DNA from: Brachyhypopomus gauderio
Taxonomy: Eukaryota; Chordata; Actinopteri; Gymnotiformes; Hypopomidae
Direction: 5' to 3'
Length of the DNA stretch: 64,000 nt
Assembly: GCF_052324685.1 (NCBI RefSeq)
Contig: NC_135212.1
Location: 49,300,898-49,364,897 of the forward strand
Shown: positions 13,237-31,162 of the stretch, one piece after another
Position numbering within the stretch: the first letter of the stretch is position 1
How the letters are laid out: each line of letters starts with the position of its first letter
Program-made: the position numbers and the translations under genes
The notes under the pieces: generated by a model
What the model was told of the DNA's origin: nothing
The model's database searches: none
Seen by the model: the letters and a program-made list of their open reading frames with translations, nothing else

Positions 13237-13679
13237 AAACAAACATACAAACAGAGCCAAAAGTTGTTCCTTGCAATAATACGAGCCTACTTTGTTGTTT
13301 GGCATATTGATTTACTTCAAAAGTTGAAAGCCCTTTTTACAGTTAGCATTAACAAACAGCATTCAGCACCTAAACAAGGTAAAACATGTGTCTGTACAAC
13401 ACTGCTGGATTCATTAGAACACTACTTCTTTTTCTTTTCGTTTTTTCAGTACACTACAGGAGTGTTTTATAAAGCCTACTCTACATTGACTGAGCCACAA
13501 AACTGCACTGTTCGATTTTCTAAACAACAAATATTTTTGTCTTTCAGAAAGTTTTTGTGATGCCCAACATGGATGACTTATACCTTCCTCTCATGTCTTC
13601 TGGAGTGGACAGTCCTGACATGTCCCTGCATTCTTTAGGAGAACATCAAGACGGACTGTTGTGCCAAGGCTCGGAGTGA
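4588..13679 (+). CDS. tex2l: TEX2-family SMP-domain lipid-transfer protein (tex2-like)
   Basis: TEX2 proteins are ER membrane proteins with an SMP lipid-transfer domain acting at membrane contact sites. Coding exons: 4588-5745, 7464-7664, 7806-8121 (or 8109), 8742-8947, 9529-9684, 10465-10564, 11081-11216, 12469-12594, 12718-12927, 13048-13168, 13548-13679. Phases fit throughout, giving about 953 aa against roughly 1130 in human TEX2; the N-terminal region is shorter. Visible: RSLSAEIS, the helix ELEDTRRKLSEAMHEP, two hydrophobic segments at about residues 311-353, a PH-like part (RMWNKKYPICI, LFARTGREKEEWY), then the SMP region from WLNALIGRVFWDFL through LPYFMNKLALAELDMG to VFVMPNMDDLY. The start was chosen as the first ATG after a probable untranslated stretch from 4347. 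Residues 32-43 are a GER tripeptide repeat. Teleosts have tex2 and tex2l; I favour tex2l, moderately. Confidence 0.9.
4668..4712 (+). repeat. In-frame 9-bp coding repeat (Gly-Glu-Arg)
   Basis: About five copies of a 9-bp unit (ggggagagg) lie inside tex2l coding exon 1 and encode repeated Gly-Glu-Arg. The unit is a multiple of three, so copy-number change keeps the reading frame. Confidence 0.9.
5746..6160 (+). repeat. Minisatellite starting at the tex2l exon 1 donor
   Basis: The array begins exactly at the 5' splice site (CAG then GTCAGT at 5746). Each 83-97-bp unit begins with gtcagtctggtgc followed by short subrepeats (ctcataacatact). GTCAGT recurs at 5830, 5927, 6011, 6095 and 6131, three of these preceded by CAG and so matching the real donor. 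Confidence 0.9.
6220..6302 (+). repeat. (TC)n(AC)n microsatellite
   Basis: Pure TC run followed by an AC run within the first large tex2l intron. The rest of this intron, 6303-7463, shows nothing recognisable. Confidence 0.95.
8244..8729 (+). repeat. Long CT-rich array abutting a tex2l acceptor
   Basis: Roughly 485 bp of (CT)n with interspersed ctaactccct units fills most of the intron between tex2l coding exons 3 and 4. It ends 12 bp before the acceptor (gatctag, exon from 8742), so it acts as an extreme polypyrimidine tract. Confidence 0.95.
9184..9256 (+). mobile_element. Half copy of a short foldback MITE
   Basis: The stretch from caatccaggaagcctgagc to actttctgaacctgga matches the right arm of the complete 178-bp element at 61123-61300. 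The left arm is absent, so it is a truncated relic in a tex2l intron. Confidence 0.8.
10068..10162 (+). repeat. CT microsatellite
   Basis: Interrupted (CT)n run in the tex2l intron between coding exons 5 and 6. No function is evident. Confidence 0.9.
10561..10628 (+). repeat. Tandem duplication including the exon 6 donor
   Basis: The 32-bp block from agaggtgagacacacc occurs twice. The first copy contains the real 5' splice site of tex2l coding exon 6 (AGAG then GTGAGA at 10565); the second carries an identical site at 10597. Confidence 0.9.
10629..10863 (+). repeat. Compound microsatellite (TG)n (CA)n (TA)n (GATA)n
   Basis: Successive runs of TG, CA, TG, TA and a roughly 60-bp GATA run. On one strand the CA and TG blocks could pair as an inverted repeat. 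Confidence 0.95.
11026..11080 (+). repeat. (TG)n tract forming the acceptor of tex2l coding exon 7
   Basis: An almost pure TG run ends in TAG immediately before exon base 11081. No separate pyrimidine tract exists; the repeat itself precedes the AG. Confidence 0.9.
11230..11540 (+). other. CpG-rich block inside a tex2l intron
   Basis: A stretch rich in CpG (ccgcgcgccgaaaatgacg, gcgcgagagcctcgcgcg) stands out from AT-rich flanks. It starts with a motif containing repeated tccgtca in direct and near-inverted orientation around 11250-11305. This could be a short DNA transposon relic or an imported CpG island. I recognise no gene in it. The intron beyond, to 12468, is plain AT-rich sequence. Confidence 0.45.
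13003..13047 (+). repeat. (TG)n tract forming the acceptor of tex2l coding exon 10
   Basis: About 20 TG dinucleotides run directly into TAG, and the exon starts at 13048 (tacagtttccg, W-Y-S-F-R). Confidence 0.95.
13196..13232 (+). repeat. (CA)n microsatellite
   Basis: CA run in the last tex2l intron, 28 bp beyond the coding exon 10 donor. Confidence 0.95.
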
Positions 13680-14062
13680 GACATAGACACGCAAGGAGGC
13701 GGAGACACAAGCAGAGTGACTCGCAAGGAGGCGGAGACACGAGCTGAGTGACACACAGGGAGGCGGAGACACGACCTGAGTGACACACAGGGAGGCGCAG
13801 ACACGAGCTGAGTGACACACAAGGGAGGCGGAGACACGAGCTGAGTGACACACAGGGAGGCAGAGACACGAGCTGAGTGACGAGCTGAGTGACGAGCTGA
13901 GTGACACACAAGGAGGCGGAGACACGAGCTGAGTGACACACAGGGAGGCGGAGACACAAGCTGAATGACACACAAGGAGACGGAGACACGAGCTGAGTGA
14001 CACACAAGGAGGCGGAGACACGAGCTGAGTGACACACAGGGAGGCGTGGACATGAGCAGAGA
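13680..14062 (+). repeat. Minisatellite beginning at the tex2l stop codon
   Basis: About a dozen copies of a 28-32-bp unit (ggcggagacacgagctgagt core) begin within a few bases of the tex2l stop codon and fill the first half of its 3'UTR. Translation of the opposite strand gives only repeated CHSARVSASL-type peptides in all frames, which is low-complexity, not a gene. Confidence 0.9.
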
Positions 14063-14384
14063 CTGAAGCATGAACAAAAAATGAAAAATGTATATGAGCC
14101 ACAATGCTAACAGTGCATGGTGAACTTCAAATAAAAATCTGTCTTATCCAGATTTATAGAAAAGTGTACCAAAACCATAAGCATAACAACCTCAAAAATC
14201 GGTATTTAATAATAAATTGCAATGCTATGTCTTTTCTTCAGATGCCATGTTTACACAATTTTGGGACCAGAGGGCTGATTTTATTGTTTGAACCGCATTG
14301 TGCTCTTACTGTTGATTTTCCTTAGAGTTAGACTAGAGGTTTCATTGAGTTTGTGCATGTCTTTGTAACATGATGTTCATGGAC

Positions 14385-14390
14385 AATAAA
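14385..14390 (+). terminator. tex2l: tex2l poly(A) signal
   Basis: AATAAA about 700 bp after the tex2l stop codon, and the best placed signal for its 3' end. Confidence 0.7.
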
Positions 14391-14488
14391 GAATGACCAG
14401 AGATTTGAGCAAGTGTTGTTATGCATAATACATATTACATTCAGTGTTGGATAGCCGCAAGTGCACTAAATCAATTTCTGAAAGGGCT

Positions 14489-14494
14489 TTTATT
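14489..14494 (-). terminator. rpl3l: rpl3l poly(A) signal
   Basis: TTTATT on the plus strand reads AATAAA on the minus strand, 43 bp past the rpl3l stop codon. It lies about 100 bp from the convergent tex2l signal. Confidence 0.75.
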
Positions 14495-14536
14495 TTAAAT
14501 GTCTGCTGATTAGTTAAGGGACCTCATAGAATCATC

Positions 14537-20679
<6,143 letters not shown>

Positions 20680-21550
20680 GGCTGTGTGCGGTCCTGACGC
20701 AAGGCAAGAGGAGACACGGACAAGTGCTAATCTAAGAGTCATACTTAAGGTGACACAGAGCGTAAGAACTCTAAACTGGTTGTTGGCCCAGTTAGGAAGT
20801 GGTGTTGCTTTCATATAAGCTTAATGGTGCCAAATTGTGACTTGTAAGGGGACTTGTAAATCATATGGGCTGGTAATAGTGGTGCCTGTCACTTTTCATG
20901 GAGATTTCCAGCTCAGTGTTTATTCTGTGAATATGGTACATTTTAATAATGTAATATGGCACATATTACAGGGTTGTGAAATCGACTATAATTTAAACTA
21001 CAGCTAAATTGAACTGAATTGTTTTTCTTTGCATCATTTGAAAATATAATGGCCAGTAAACTGTCCACAAAGTGAAAGAAACAGTGGTCAAAAAGATAGG
21101 CTCATTGTGAGCAATCCCAGAGACCTCAGGCCACAATATATTCTCAGTGAAAGAAGACTAAAAGTGAAATTTAAAAGAAAACCAACAAAATTCTGTAAAA
21201 TAAATAAAAAAATAAATACAAACTGATTCCTCATCTTAGAACTTCATAAGCACTTTGCATTTATATACACTAACTATATATATTTAAATGAATTGTAAAG
21301 AATTGTAAAATATGTTTAAAACAAATTTCACAGTATATCTCAGCTTCACTTCTCAAAAGTTTTGTAAACGTGCCAGTTGGGAAAAGTGATATTCTATGTT
21401 ACACAATTTAGAGTAAGAAGGACAACAAGGGATTATTTTTTTAAAGCATAAAAGGTAGCGTTATTCGGCATTACGTGCCTCAGTAATTACATTGTTAATT
21501 TTAAGCCATAATTACTCCACGTTTGACCTTTCCTCCATGTTGCTACTCAC
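20680..21550. other. rpl3l-ndufb10 divergent intergenic region
   Basis: About 950 bp separate the two divergently oriented start codons. It is mostly AT-rich. The rpl3l ATG at 20679 has a good context (cacacagccATGg). Regulatory sequence for a muscle gene and a housekeeping gene must be packed here; only the NRF-1 site at 21551 is recognisable by eye. Confidence 0.5.
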
Positions 21551-21560
21551 GCGCATGCGC
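21551..21560. promoter_or_regulatory. ndufb10: Perfect NRF-1 site upstream of ndufb10
   Basis: GCGCATGCGC is the palindromic core bound by NRF-1, the classical activator of nuclear respiratory-chain genes. It lies 76 bp upstream of the ndufb10 ATG in an otherwise AT-rich area. The function is inferred from the motif and the gene. Confidence 0.75.
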
Positions 21561-21635
21561 ATTGTTGAGAAAGGCTGTGCTGGAGGTCGAACGGAAGGGA
21601 TTTTGTTTTATTTCCCTTCTATTTCGGAATATAAA

Positions 21636-22933
21636 ATGCCGCAGGATTATGATAAAGATGCGTACCCCGAGCCTCCGAGACAGACTCCAGTTGTGGATAA
21701 GAAGACTGCCCTACCTAATACATCTTTAATTATATCAAAGCTCTTCTACTATTCCGTGGACCTTCCCGTGACCGCGTTCAGAGGTAACGCAGCCGTGTTG
21801 TACTAGTACTCTAATACCGAGCTGGAGTTTAGTGTAGTCTTCACCACGGCCGCCTGTGTCTGTTATATGACATGTATAAACGTTAAATGCTTTGCTGAAA
21901 ATGAGAAGTCTCTAGTTATCCAGCTAAAATGATATAAGCTAGGCAGCGAACAGACCGGCAGGCCTCGGTACTGTAGTTCCCACTAACAGCTCATGTTGGA
22001 GCTCAGTGCCAGTGTCACTTTCAAATGTAGCTTCTCGCAACAACACACACACAGTAAACTAACCCTAACCTAAACTAACTGCAGTCTTTATTCCACGTTT
22101 TCTTTCCTAGACGCCATCGACAGCATCCGGAACAAGAACAAGTTCCACTACTACCACCAGCGGTTCCGCCGGGTACCGGAGCTGACGGAGTGTCAGGAGG
22201 GAGACTTCGTGTGCTATTATGAAGCGGAGATGCAGTGGAGAAGGGATTAGTAAGTGTTGCACCTCCACACCCTTCATTACTGCTGTGTCCGACCTGGTTG
22301 TGTGTGAGGGCTCGGCGTGTCGTTGTAGCAAAGTGGACCAGGAGATCGTGAAGATTGTGCAGCACCGCGCCCGGGCCTGCCAGCAGCGTGAGGGGGGCAG
22401 CTACGTGCAGAACTGCGCCAGGGAGTACCAGCAGTTCCAGGAGGTGGCCAGGGCTTTCCAGTCCCGCTGTGAGTGCAGATGCACCAAGAAAACATCACCA
22501 CAACGTTTACACAGAGTTTCTGACCGTCCCATGCCCTTCTGCACACTGCCACAGCATGTACAATTATTTCCAGTACCAAAACCCAGGCTTTTAATCAACA
22601 CACCATTTACTGTTGTCTTTAATTGCCAACTTGGGCGTTGAGTCGTACTCAAGGAACCTAGTGCAGCCTAGTGCTTTTACAGTAATCTTTACTTTTCCCA
22701 GTGCTATCGTTACCACTTCTATTTGATTGCACACAAGTGTTAAAGTATTAGGATTTTTGCGTTATAACCTGCATATTATTGCACTGTGACGAGCATTCAT
22801 GTGGTATATTGTTGTCAGTGAGCCGTGCTGTGATCTCCTCGTTTCAGATGGGGACCTGGGAGCCTATGCCAGTGCCCGGAAGTGCTTAATGAAGCAGAAA
22901 GAGCGCATGATGGCCAAGGCACAGGAAGCATAA
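21636..22933 (+). CDS. ndufb10: NADH dehydrogenase 1 beta subcomplex subunit 10 (complex I)
   Basis: Accessory subunit of the membrane arm of mitochondrial complex I. Four coding exons: 21636-21783, 22111-22249, 22329-22468, 22848-22933, with phases 1, 2, 1 agreeing at every junction, giving 170 aa (human 172). The start ATGCCGCAGGATTAT ([14 protein letters not shown]) is the only in-frame start in the first exon. Conserved parts visible: [41 protein letters not shown] and the C-terminal [17 protein letters not shown]. Several cysteines (EC, VCYY, AC, NC, KC) fit the disulfide-containing intermembrane-space type. AATAAA follows at 22979. Gene order rpl3l-ndufb10-rps2 matches that in tetrapods. 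Confidence 0.95.
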
Positions 22934-22978
22934 ACCCTTTTCTCCGTTCAGTCCTTTCTCTGGTGTAAAAATGTGTAA

Positions 22979-22984
22979 AATAAA
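22979..22984 (+). terminator. ndufb10: ndufb10 poly(A) signal
   Basis: AATAAA 46 bp after the stop codon. Confidence 0.85.
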
Positions 22985-23195
22985 ATTTGTTGAAAACTGA
23001 ATTTGCATCTTTCCTCCTATTTCCTTAATTCACATTAGTTGTAGTCAAGTTAAATAGCCCAGGAACTGATCAGTGTAATGTTTCTAAAATGTAAATGAAA
23101 AATTATTTGCTCATGTAGGCTTTCTACCCCTTTCCCCGAATTGCTATTTAAAGAACTTGACTTAATATGCATTGGAGAATACCTATGTATTGTAT

Positions 23196-24651
23196 CAGGG
23201 TTCCCACACCTTGGTTAACATCAAATTCAAGGACATTTAAATGACTTTCCAGGGCAAACTTCCTCAAATTCAAGGACTGCACCTGGCAGCATTTACCTAC
23301 TCTTACCCCTGAATATGTTATCAAAAAACGATGTTAATACAACGCAAATTCAAGACTGAATGTCATTTCAAGACATGCATCCTGAAATTTCCTGTGCATG
23401 ACATTAAGTGCTGATTCAACAAAACTTCACTCACACTCAACATGACTGTCACCTTCTCACAGGTGCATTGCTAAATTGCCATTCATGTAAAGTGGCTACA
23501 CATACGTTAACTACATACAGGAAACACTAGCTTTCGGTGCTGAACAAACAAACTTCTCTACTGGAGAATGACCAAACTTTTGCAAAGTAAGTCAGCATAG
23601 GCCCTGTGGAATCAATGTCACTTTAAATGAACTTGTGCTGGCAAAATGACAAACATGCATATACACATACAGTATACATAAAATAGAGGAGCAAAGCCAT
23701 ATAATGAGATTAGAACAATAGATTTCTAGAGAAATCTGGTGTGAGAATTCTAGCATTTTCCCAGTTTTTTTAATCTACTTAATGAAGAGTAATATGAATT
23801 TAATTCATTGATGAAGAGAAAATGTTTTTAACCACTCCACTTACTGTAGTGAATGTGGTATTTTGCTAAAAGTACGACTACATTTATGGCATCAGAAATC
23901 CACTTAAGTTTTCTGCATAAAGTAAAATGGCATCAAAAGACAGAATGTTAAGTTTGAGATCAATCCTGTTTCTAGTGTCCATGCAAAAACTTTGTGAATA
24001 TTGACACGAAAAAACAAATGCTCCTGGAATTCATCTTCTGACTTACAAAAGGTACATGAATCCACATCAAGTTTAAATCTTCTTTCAAGAAACATGGCTA
24101 CAGGATATATCTTATTTATTATTTTGCAATGAGTCTCTTACTTTAGAAGATATGGGCCATTTGACAAGCCATTGTGGTTTTATAATTTTGTATTAGGATG
24201 TTTCTTGAAAGAATCTCTATTATATATTTTGTCTCATACCATCAGTGATTATCTTGTCATTAAACTTGGTCAAGTTGGACATTCACTTTTAAAATGGGCA
24301 TCGACCAGTCAACTCTGAATATGACATTTTGATTAATTGAAGAAATGCTAAAAAACTCACTTAAAATCTTTCTAACAACTTTCATATCAGATCACATTTT
24401 TCAACAAAAAGATAAATTTAACATTGACAATCTTTTTCATAGCAATCTTTTGTAAATATTGACTTCCTACCAACTGTGCCCTATTATTCCTTGACTGCGG
24501 TCTTCATCCATGTGAAACTTCAAACCCCCCCCCCCCCAAAATATTCAAGGACCTTCAAGGACAGCTGTCTTATGCCCGTTTTCAAAAACCTTCTAGGGCC
24601 TTGAACTTATTTTGCAGATTTACAAACTTTCAAGGACCCGTGGGAACCCTG
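23196..24651. mobile_element. DNA transposon with cagggttcccac termini
   Basis: Inverted termini cagggttcccac and gtgggaaccctg, with subterminal caaggac motifs on both sides, are flanked by a 6-bp repeat TTGTAT (23190-23195 and 24652-24657). No transposase is visible. The interior contains a LINE-derived segment. The superfamily is uncertain: the termini look hAT-like, but the flanking duplication I can see is 6 bp rather than 8. Confidence 0.75.
23860..24120 (-). mobile_element. LINE C-terminal scrap inside the transposon
   Basis: On the minus strand a short frame (23904-24095) reads FKLDVDSCTFCKSEDEFQEH, the Cys-Cys-His type zinc-finger tail found after the reverse transcriptase in L1/Tx1-like LINEs. 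It is short and 5'-truncated, and is carried inside the DNA transposon at 23196-24651. Confidence 0.55.
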
Positions 24652-24768
24652 TTGTATATTGATGCCCCTTCCCCAATAAAATTGCATACAATTACAGGTT
24701 AGATACTTTTCTAAAACAAGCAAATAAGTTACAAGAAATGGAGACCAAATAAAGGATGTTCCCAGGAG

Positions 24769-24774
24769 TTTATT
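24769..24774 (-). terminator. rps2: rps2 poly(A) signal
   Basis: TTTATT on the plus strand reads AATAAA on the minus strand, 20 bp past the rps2 stop codon. Confidence 0.8.
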
Positions 24775-24793
24775 TCAACCCTTCATACAAAAC

Positions 24794-26599
<1,806 letters not shown>

Positions 26600-27077
26600 T
26601 TGCTGAAATACGACAGAAGACACAATATTTATAATGTACATTAACGCGAAATTATAGTAATGTAGCGTCACTTAAATTGGAATAAATGAATGAAGTTCGG
26701 CTGGCTGGCCAGTTAACTGAGTGACTTCATCTTTAAGTAAACTATGTGGGTACAAACTATGGTAACTGAAGCCCATTTTAAATTCGCCTAAATACACTTT
26801 ATATTGTGGCTACGTAAGAAACCTCAACAAGCCTCTTGTATCTTACAATACATCAAGCAAGCTAGTTAGCTGTCGCAGGCTACCATTTTGATACCAAGAA
26901 GAAACGACAAACAGATAACTGCTTTCTGTTGTTTTTTAGAAAATAATTTTAACTTTACCAGAATATAAAAACATCATTCGTCGATTATTTTACTAATAGC
27001 GCATTCGACTTCAAGTGATGGCAACGATGCGCTTAGATTTTTAATTTTCGTGCGAAGGGGCGCCCATGTTGACTTAC

Positions 27078-27136
27078 GTGATGCGTATTCAGGAAGAAGA
27101 AGAAGGCCTGACGACAGTTCCGGCGGTATTTATGTC
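27078..27136 (-). promoter_or_regulatory. rps2: rps2 core promoter with 5' TOP first exon
   Basis: On the minus strand a pyrimidine stretch (ccttcttcttcttcctg) at about 27091-27107 fits a 5' terminal oligopyrimidine start, typical of ribosomal protein mRNAs. The short exon ends at 27078 with donor GTAAGT. A TATA-like gacataaatacc lies about 25 bp further upstream. The 5' UTR would join the exon containing the ATG at 26599 via an atttcag acceptor. Confidence 0.6.
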
Positions 27137-27221
27137 CGCGCGCCCTCGCGATATGTGCGCTCGAGGCCTTCTGGTAACCCGGTAACCGCCTTGATATCTC
27201 GCGCTCTCTCAGTTCAACTCC

Positions 27222-27382
27222 ATTCAAATCAATTCAAGGTTCTTTATTGGCATGACAAATAATGCTACATTTGTATTGTATTCCCAAAGCCCAATCTAAT
27301 ACCATTAACACTTGAGTTCACAGCTCTAAACACTGCAAAATTGTTTGGAGTTATTATTTGTATATAATCACATATGTACCTA

Positions 27383-27465
<83 letters not shown>

Positions 27466-27475
27466 TATGATCACA
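27222..27475. repeat. Retroelement-like tail plus (GT)n microsatellite
   Basis: The motif caaggttctttattggcatg, common at ends of dispersed fish retroelements, precedes a (GT)n run at 27386-27456. I cannot define the element or its ends. Confidence 0.4.
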
Positions 27476-29486
27476 CGCTGTCCCTCTCACGGTGGCAGGT
27501 CATGACGTATTGAGCTGCAGTAGTCTCTATGTAGGGCAGTTTCTCTGGATCAAAGAGGCTGTTGAATGTGGGGTGTTTATTATTGAATTTGTTACAAATT
27601 TCAGTGAATTTTAGGAAATGTCAGGAAATTAGCTGTTTCAGTTTTGTTCAGTTTGCAATCCTGGCATGTTCTGTTTTACTTTGAAGCCATAAATTGGTGT
27701 GATTACTGATTAAAATATTTGAAACCAAATTTTGATTGGGATTTCTGCAAAGATTTGTCGTTTTATGGCATAGAAAGTTTTTCTTTCTTTCAGTTCACTC
27801 ACTGCCTGATGAAAATTCCCTGAAGAACTGAAGAAGAAGTAATTTGGGTTAGGGTTATACAGGTTGATTACAGGTTGAGGAGCTTCTGATCTAAGTGTCT
27901 TGATTTCTTGTCACTTGCTCAAATTTGTATCGGACTGAGGTTTGGGGGTCGACTTCTACCGGCAAAAATATATTTTGTACAAATGTGAATTAATTAATAA
28001 CAAAACAATACACATCTGCCTGCCTGCTCTTCCTCCTCTTCCTCAACCTTCTCCACAATGTCCATGACCTCCAGGCTCTCATGCTGGCCTGTCTCTTCAC
28101 ATGTTAAGGCCCCATTGACTGTTATAGTGTTAAAGTGAGCAGCAGCTTGATCTTAAGCTGACCAGTGGTCTAAGTGAGCTTGACCATGATGCATATCAGA
28201 AATGGCTTACAGGATAGAAAATATGGATAGAAAATACAGGACTAGCGTATGCAGAACATGACATGCTGAAAATAAACAAATTCAAGTTATATTTTATATA
28301 ATTAAAATACATAATAAGCATTATATATCTCACTATAATATAGATGGGGAATTATGTAAAACAAGTGGACTAAATTAAGATATGCAAAAACACAAAGACT
28401 TACCATGATTTAACCATGTGAGTACAGTACCACACTACACCAAATACCACACTCTAACAATGAATGATTTGGATATTGAACCAAAAAAAGTAATGTTTTA
28501 TTTTTATTTATTTGTTGGTTTTTTTTTATATAAAGCCATTGCTTACTGAGCACATCTCAGCCTCATTTAGCATTATTGTACAGTGTGTGATTATGTGACA
28601 AGAAATAATTAGATTGTGAAAAGCAGCAGCACCAGTAATCCACTACACAAGCAGTGTGATTACACAGGTCTGACATTTCCCAGTTTGGCAAAGCAGCTCT
28701 GACGCTTTGCTGATAGATTGTAAATTTGAGATTATCGTAATACAGTTCAAAGAAGATGATGAAAAAAGAAAGAGCAGGCTTCAGTAGCATACCTTGTGTT
28801 TGATAACTGCATTTGAAACATACCCTGCCAGATTATTGGTGGATATTTGCAGCAGAAAATAGCATGTGTCACCTCCAGGCTCTTGCATTTCTGGGACTAG
28901 CCGCAGGATCTGACGGATCAAGCCTTTTACTGGTTTACTCCTGGCTCATAGGCCTACTGGTTTAGGTGAGCACTGGACACTGTTTAAAGGGCAATGTTTA
29001 TCCTGACCAAAAGCTGCCCGCCTGAATGTTGTATCCTCTGACTGTCTACTCTCTTTCCTCCTTTCGTCTCATTTGTCTCGTTCATCCAGTCTTATTCAGG
29101 TTTTGGTAGATACTTTCCCTCTCAGCACGGCACTGGAGACTTTCAAACTGTAAAATAAGGGGTTACCACGGAACTTAAGGAAGGAGTTCATTTCGTTTAT
29201 ACAGTCCTATTTATTTTAGAAAGATATATAAAATATCAAGTGAACCTTGTTTTCTGACGAAGCTTCATTAATAGAGGTTCCTCTTCCACTACGCAAGTTC
29301 TTCTTCTTGTACAATTCTTGCACCACAGCTCTGAAATGTACTCTCCTGGTTGAAGTATTCTGAAAACATTAACAGGAAACTACTATCTAATTCCTTCTCT
29401 TATGAAACCAAAGAGCACATCTAGAGAAATAATTAGAGGGCAGTGGAATATTGCCTTGAATTTGAATATATCTAGACCTCTTAAAA
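27476..29486. other. Intergenic region rps2 to LINE relic, no gene seen
   Basis: AT-rich DNA with no frame of recognisable content. Parts of 27480-27900 look like degraded dispersed repeat, but no termini can be set. Confidence 0.4.
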
Positions 29487-29750
29487 TTAGACTATGACGC
29501 CATTTATCCTCTCTTTCACAGTTATGTATCCAGAATGACACCATTTATCATTCGCAAACAGCACAAGCCCCCCACCTTTAGCTTTCCCACACAATTTGGG
29601 GTCTCTGTCCGCACGTATCATGGTGAAGCCGGTAATGCTAACAGTAGAGTCAAGGGTGTCGCTATTCAGCCATGGTTCAATGAGAAAATATAAACTGCAC
29701 TGGCGGTAAGTCCTATCATTCTTCATCAGCACTTCCAGCTCTTCACATCA
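29487..29750 (-). mobile_element. LINE endonuclease-domain fragment
   Basis: Minus-strand frame reads EPWLNSDTLDSTVSITGF followed by MIRADRDPKLCGKAKGGGL. This is the characteristic N-terminal part of the apurinic-type endonuclease of fish non-LTR retrotransposons (ETWL, RADR, GGG motifs). It is an isolated fragment without a reverse transcriptase. Confidence 0.75.
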
Positions 29751-29951
29751 ATAAGAGCGTACATGAATTTAACTAAAATTAATTAACAGACAACATGGGC
29801 AATTGCAATGATTTAAGTTAATCTGAATAGGACAGATAGTATATTAAATATTCAGTCACAGCACAAAATAACAAATACCAAAAAATTAGTCTTAAAACAC
29901 TTTACTGAAAGGGAAGAGTTACCTTTTCTGAAGTTATAAAGTAAAAATCAG

Positions 29952-31162
29952 CTATACCTTAATCTGACTTGTTCTCAGTCTTCTTTGTAAGAACAATGTG
30001 CTTCCTCTTGTCTGGTAAAGTAAATTTAGTTCAGTACAGTTGAAGTTGAATGCCATGCAAGGAAATAACATGGTAACCTTTTCTTTAGTTACATCATTCT
30101 ATGATTTCGCAGTATGCATTTCATATTTGGCTTTTAAACTTCAGACTTACCTTTATACAAACGATGAGGCTCAGGATAGTGAGGCTATAGAGCAGCAGTA
30201 ATACAGCCAACAGCAGCAGCAGCAGCAGGCCAGTGGTGAAGCTCCTCTCTGAATACAGCACAACTCTTAGCAACGATTAACAACAAATCTAGCTGAATCA
30301 ATGTGAAATCAGTAACACAGCAGCTGTGTCTTACCTTTCACTGTCACCGTGGTACCACTCCCAAAAGCCTGCATGCCTCTATTAGGGGAATTCAGGGTGT
30401 CATTCAGGGTGACCGCGCAATAATACACGCCATTGTCATCCGCCGAGAGGGAAGAGACGCTGAGATGATAATCCTCCAGCCTGTACTTGAGTGGCTGGCC
30501 GTCCGTATCCAGCTGGAAGTGGGAGTCTTTCTTGAACACATACCAAAGCCTCTTCAAAGTTGGCGAACCGCTCGTGCAGGACAGCACAGTGGCATGGCAG
30601 GGAATGGAGACCGACTGGTGCACCTTCCCAAAGAGCAGCTTGGGCTGGTCCACTGCTACCTGGCACACCTCAACATGTAGCACTGTACTCGAGGGTAGGA
30701 AAGGTATCTCATCACCTGGTTACTGAAAGTAACCTACATAATCCTGCCACAATTCTGATTAGTGTTAAGTTAAATTGCTCAAATGTGCAATGGTTAAATG
30801 TGGATATGGTTAAATGTAGTATTTTCTTTTAAGAAAAAGATCAGGTATATGTAAGAGCCTGAATATTGATGTATCCTAATTAGGACACACAGCTTAAATT
30901 ATATTCCAGTATGAGATCAACTGAATGTCATAGGTTTACAGTCTTTAAATAATGACATAACTGAAGTCAAATTTGCCTACTTACCTTTATGTAAACTGTC
31001 TAATCCAAAATGAAAGTTGTGTTTAGGCAGCCCAATTCTTCCTTGTTATGTATCTTAACAAAAATGACTTAAATACCACGATTAAATATCACTAAATATC
31101 AGCTCCTTACCTTGTGCAATGATGAAAGCAAATGTTAGTGGCACAAATGGGTAAAGTACCAT
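29952..31162 (-). CDS. Ig V-set type I membrane receptor, CD7/CD8-beta-like
   Basis: Minus-strand exons: 31111-31162 (signal peptide MVLYPFVPLTFAFIIA), 30335-30682 (V-set Ig domain), 30151-30248 (transmembrane), 30011-29952 (short tail, uncertain). The V domain shows the B-strand cysteine (SVSIPCHA), the tryptophan (LKRLWYVF), the F-strand DNGVYYCAV and a J-like end FGSGTTVTV, as in CD7, CD8 and antigen-receptor-like molecules. The membrane segment is GLLLLLLLAVLLLLYSLTIL. The phase-consistent tail reads TRGSTLFLQRRLRTSQIKV; another frame of that exon reads DKRKHIVLTKKTENKSD, which looks more natural, so the last junction may be wrong. I do not recognise a precise orthologue. No ITAM or ITIM is visible. 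Confidence 0.7.

Noticed and set aside
13591-14104. Cysteine/serine-rich minus-strand frames of about 150 aa
   Set aside because: They translate the 3'UTR minisatellite of tex2l in three frames, each giving the same kind of repeat peptide.
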